Source of the DNA: Liolophura sinensis
Taxonomy: Eukaryota; Mollusca; Polyplacophora; Chitonida; Chitonidae
DNA length: 64,000 bases
Assembly (NCBI RefSeq): GCF_032854445.1
Contig: NC_088300.1
Coordinates: forward strand, 15,033,191-15,097,190
Reading direction: 5' to 3'
The notes under the pieces are model-generated. The model searched no databases, was not told the origin of the DNA, and was given only the letters and a program-made list of their open reading frames with translations. Of the stretch, positions 61,471 through 64,000 are shown piece by piece. Made by a program: the position numbers and the translations under genes. Numbering within the stretch: the first letter of the stretch is position 1; the number at the start of each line of letters is the position of its first letter.

Positions 61471-62510
61471 GTATATATATTACAACCATTCAACACGTAC
61501 ATGTAGCCTGTGAAATAACATATTTTACAATAGCACTTACATTGCAATACTTTTTGGATGTTATTTTTTTAAATATCTAAAACATGAACAAAATATTCCA
61601 GAGAAAATGCAAAAAAAGAACTTTTCACAGACAGAGAAAAAAAATCCCCGTGCATAGTTTAACATGTGTATATTTCTCCTTAGTGCATTGTTATTACAAT
61701 TGCATGGAGTCTCACCAAATGATTTTGTAGCTGAAATTCCACCGGATTTCAGCCCAAACCCTATTACTTGCTACAAGTCCTATGTTTCTGTAGAATATGA
61801 AATTAGCATCAGAACATCTTTGAATTCCACCAATATTGGCATATCATTGATAAGTCATGCAACGGTGTATCAAATATACGGGTATTTCAAAAATTTTGAT
61901 TGCTTTTAATTGTCCAGACAAAACTAACATTCAAGTTATAAACCGAAAAGCGCCGTTTTACTATTAACGAATATTGCAGGAATTTGAACAATGAATTTAA
62001 TTCACCACTCCGACTTTCAACATACGGCGAACTGGTTGTCGTGTTATTTTCATCATTGGTTGTGCGTTATTATATTTATTAACAAATCTATTTATATATT
62101 TTTATTTAAACATGCACTGATCACTTTTGCATGACAGAGGGTTGTAGTAGTAACGGCTCCGATCCTTCAGACCTTTATTAAAAAGGCTATCGGAAACTTT
62201 GGATTTCGATCGCTTTAAGAAACAACTATATGGGCATTTTGTGAAATTTATGTGCACTATATAATAGAGCAACAAACGAACCATGCTTATATGTGGGAAA
62301 TTTGACCATTCGAAATTTTTTAAACTGTGTCCGTTATACGATGGGTGATATAGTAATAAGTCATGGATAATATATAAGTTTAGTCAATCAGATCAATATT
62401 TCTTACCGACATTTCTGAAATAGCTTTAACCGTCAAACAATTATATTTAGATGTGTGATTACTACCGCTCCTTCAACACCAAACCAATCATCTGTTGCTC
62501 ATAGAAGAAA
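61471..62510. other. No further supported feature
   Basis: AT-rich. It contains the possible terminal exon at 61684-61730 mentioned above and nothing else recognisable. Confidence 0.3.
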
Positions 62511-62774
62511 ATGGATAATGTGCAAACGGCGTTAGAACTGGTGTTCACGACCACTAAACTCGTTTTGACCGGACTATCCAGACGCACTGAGAATGTCCTA
62601 ACACGTCTAAAGCGCTTTTTGCAGCTGTTTCCGTCACAAGATAAAAGCAAAATGCTTGTAAGTGTACCTCCAGTAAATCGTCGGTATGCTGTAAGACAAT
62701 GCAATGATTACCAGCTATTATCACACGCCATTAGCTGTATTCGTGACAACCTCTCTTTGTACAGAACAGAATAA
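62511..62774 (+). CDS. Small hypothetical ORF
   Basis: An 87-codon frame with a good translation context (GAAAATGG) and a helix-rich, K/R/L/T-rich product (TTTKLVLTGLSRRTENVLTR then LKRFLQLF). GC content is higher than the flanks. No motif, splice context or homologue is recognised. It could be an exon of a plus-strand gene or chance. Confidence 0.22.
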   Translation: MDNVQTALELVFTTTKLVLTGLSRRTENVLTRLKRFLQLFPSQDKSKMLVSVPPVNRRYAVRQCNDYQLLSHAISCIRDNLSLYRTE

Positions 62775-63269
62775 GTAAGCCATTAACAGCAAATAGGAAG
62801 AGGCTGAAATAGACCGGTATGGGTGGCCGTGTTCGCTATATAAGCTTTCATGCTAAAGTTTCAACTGTCGTGTGTCACTCATGTAGACGAACAATTTACA
62901 AGCCAACAAACTGGAAAGATGAAACTGTTGGTGGATCGAGAAAGTTAAAATGTTTAAAATCTATCAATCCAAGCATCAATTTCGTTGCCTCTTTGTAATG
63001 ATTGTATATCATATAAATCTCATAACTCTAAAGTACATGTATAGGGCATTCAAAAGGACGCAGGCATCGTTAAAATGGAATGGAATAGAATGAAAGTCAT
63101 ATTTACGGAAGGTACCTTTTCATGGCCATTGGCGATTCCAATCAACACTTTGGTAAATAGTGCCTTCTAGATTGCCTGCTACTTATACATGTATATATCA
63201 GTGTTGTCCATGACTACTTTTCACTAGAAACGAAAAAGAACATGAAAAAGGACATGCTTAAAAAACAAC
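62775..63269. other. Intergenic, nothing recognised
   Basis: No supported feature. Confidence 0.4.
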
Positions 63270-64000
63270 ACTCTATGTGTAACACTCTATTGTAGCCAGA
63301 CAAAAAAGGGTTTACACTGATCAGATCAACTGTAACACACCAGTGCAGCCAGAGACACAAGGGTTTACGCTGGTCATACCAACTGTGACACTCTATTGTA
63401 GTCAGTCACACATGGGTTTTAAACTGACCAGATCATCTGTAACACTCCAGTGTAGCCAGAAACACACGGGTGTACACTGACCAGATCAGCTGTAGCACTC
63501 CAGAGCGGCCAGATACATACGGGTTTAAACTGACCAGATAAACTGTAATACTCCAGTGTAACCAGACACACATGGCTTTACAGTGACCAGATCATCTGTA
63601 CCACTAAAGTGTACCCAGATACACGTGTGTTTACAATGACCAGATCAATTGTAACACTCCAGTGTAGCCAGACACACATGGGTTTACATTGATCAAATCA
63701 GCTGTAGCACTCCAGTGTGGCCAGACACATACAAGTTTACACTGACCTGATCATCTGTAACACTCCAGTGTTGCCAGACACTGACCAGATCATCTGTAAC
63801 AGTATTGTGTGGAGAGATATACTTGAGTGTTTCCAAATACACACGGATTTACACTGACCAGATCAACTGTAACACTCCAGTGTAACAAGACACAAAAGGG
63901 TTTAGACTGACCAGATCATCCGTAACACTCCAGTGTAACCAGACACACAAGGGTTTACAATGACCAGATCAACTGTAACACTCCAGTGTAGCCAGATACG
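63270..64000. repeat. 53-bp tandem repeat array, truncated by window edge
   Basis: About 13-14 copies of TGTAACACTCCAGTGTAGCC then AGACACACAAGGGTTTACACTGACCAGATCAAC. Copies differ by several substitutions and a few indels; one near 63780 is shortened. The array continues beyond the right edge. Confidence 0.93.

Overview
The window is animal nuclear DNA: AT-rich, gene-poor, with short introns bounded by GT...AG, several tandem-repeat arrays, AT and AC microsatellites and tRNA-derived SINEs. A BMP2/4 (Dpp-type) gene, together with SINEs whose tails look like ones I know from marine molluscs, points to a lophotrochozoan, most likely a mollusc. The species cannot be fixed from the sequence.

Only two loci are well supported as protein-coding, both on the minus strand. 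(1) At 3540-5124 lies the complete coding part of a BMP2/4 (dpp) ligand gene. It has two coding exons joined by a 337-bp phase-1 intron and encodes 415 aa: signal peptide, TGF-beta propeptide, two furin-type sites and a seven-cysteine mature domain. A splice acceptor 15 bases before the ATG implies a further 5'UTR exon upstream. (2) At 52165-60566 lies a WD40-repeat gene. Its last three exons are solid (three consecutive WD units ending in a basic tail and stop). Three proposed upstream exons, including one that encodes a signal-peptide-like start, join in phase but are less certain.

Opposite this second gene, on the plus strand, a few exon-like segments (56330-56447, 61103-61236, 61328-61470) are bounded by splice signals and agree in phase. 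They may be an antisense or nested gene, but I recognise no family.

The roughly 47 kb between the loci holds no gene I can support. It contains a 4.2-kb minisatellite of 43-bp units with higher-order structure (about 22.2-26.4 kb), arrays of 83, 98, about 32 and about 23 bp units, a MITE-like inverted-repeat element, an intact SINE with an 11-bp target-site duplication, several older copies sharing its tail, a second SINE family, and a pair of diverged dispersed repeats. Two further arrays (27 bp and 53 bp units) run off the left and right edges of the window. A gene desert upstream of a developmental ligand gene is compatible with a large cis-regulatory domain, but no individual enhancer can be called by eye.
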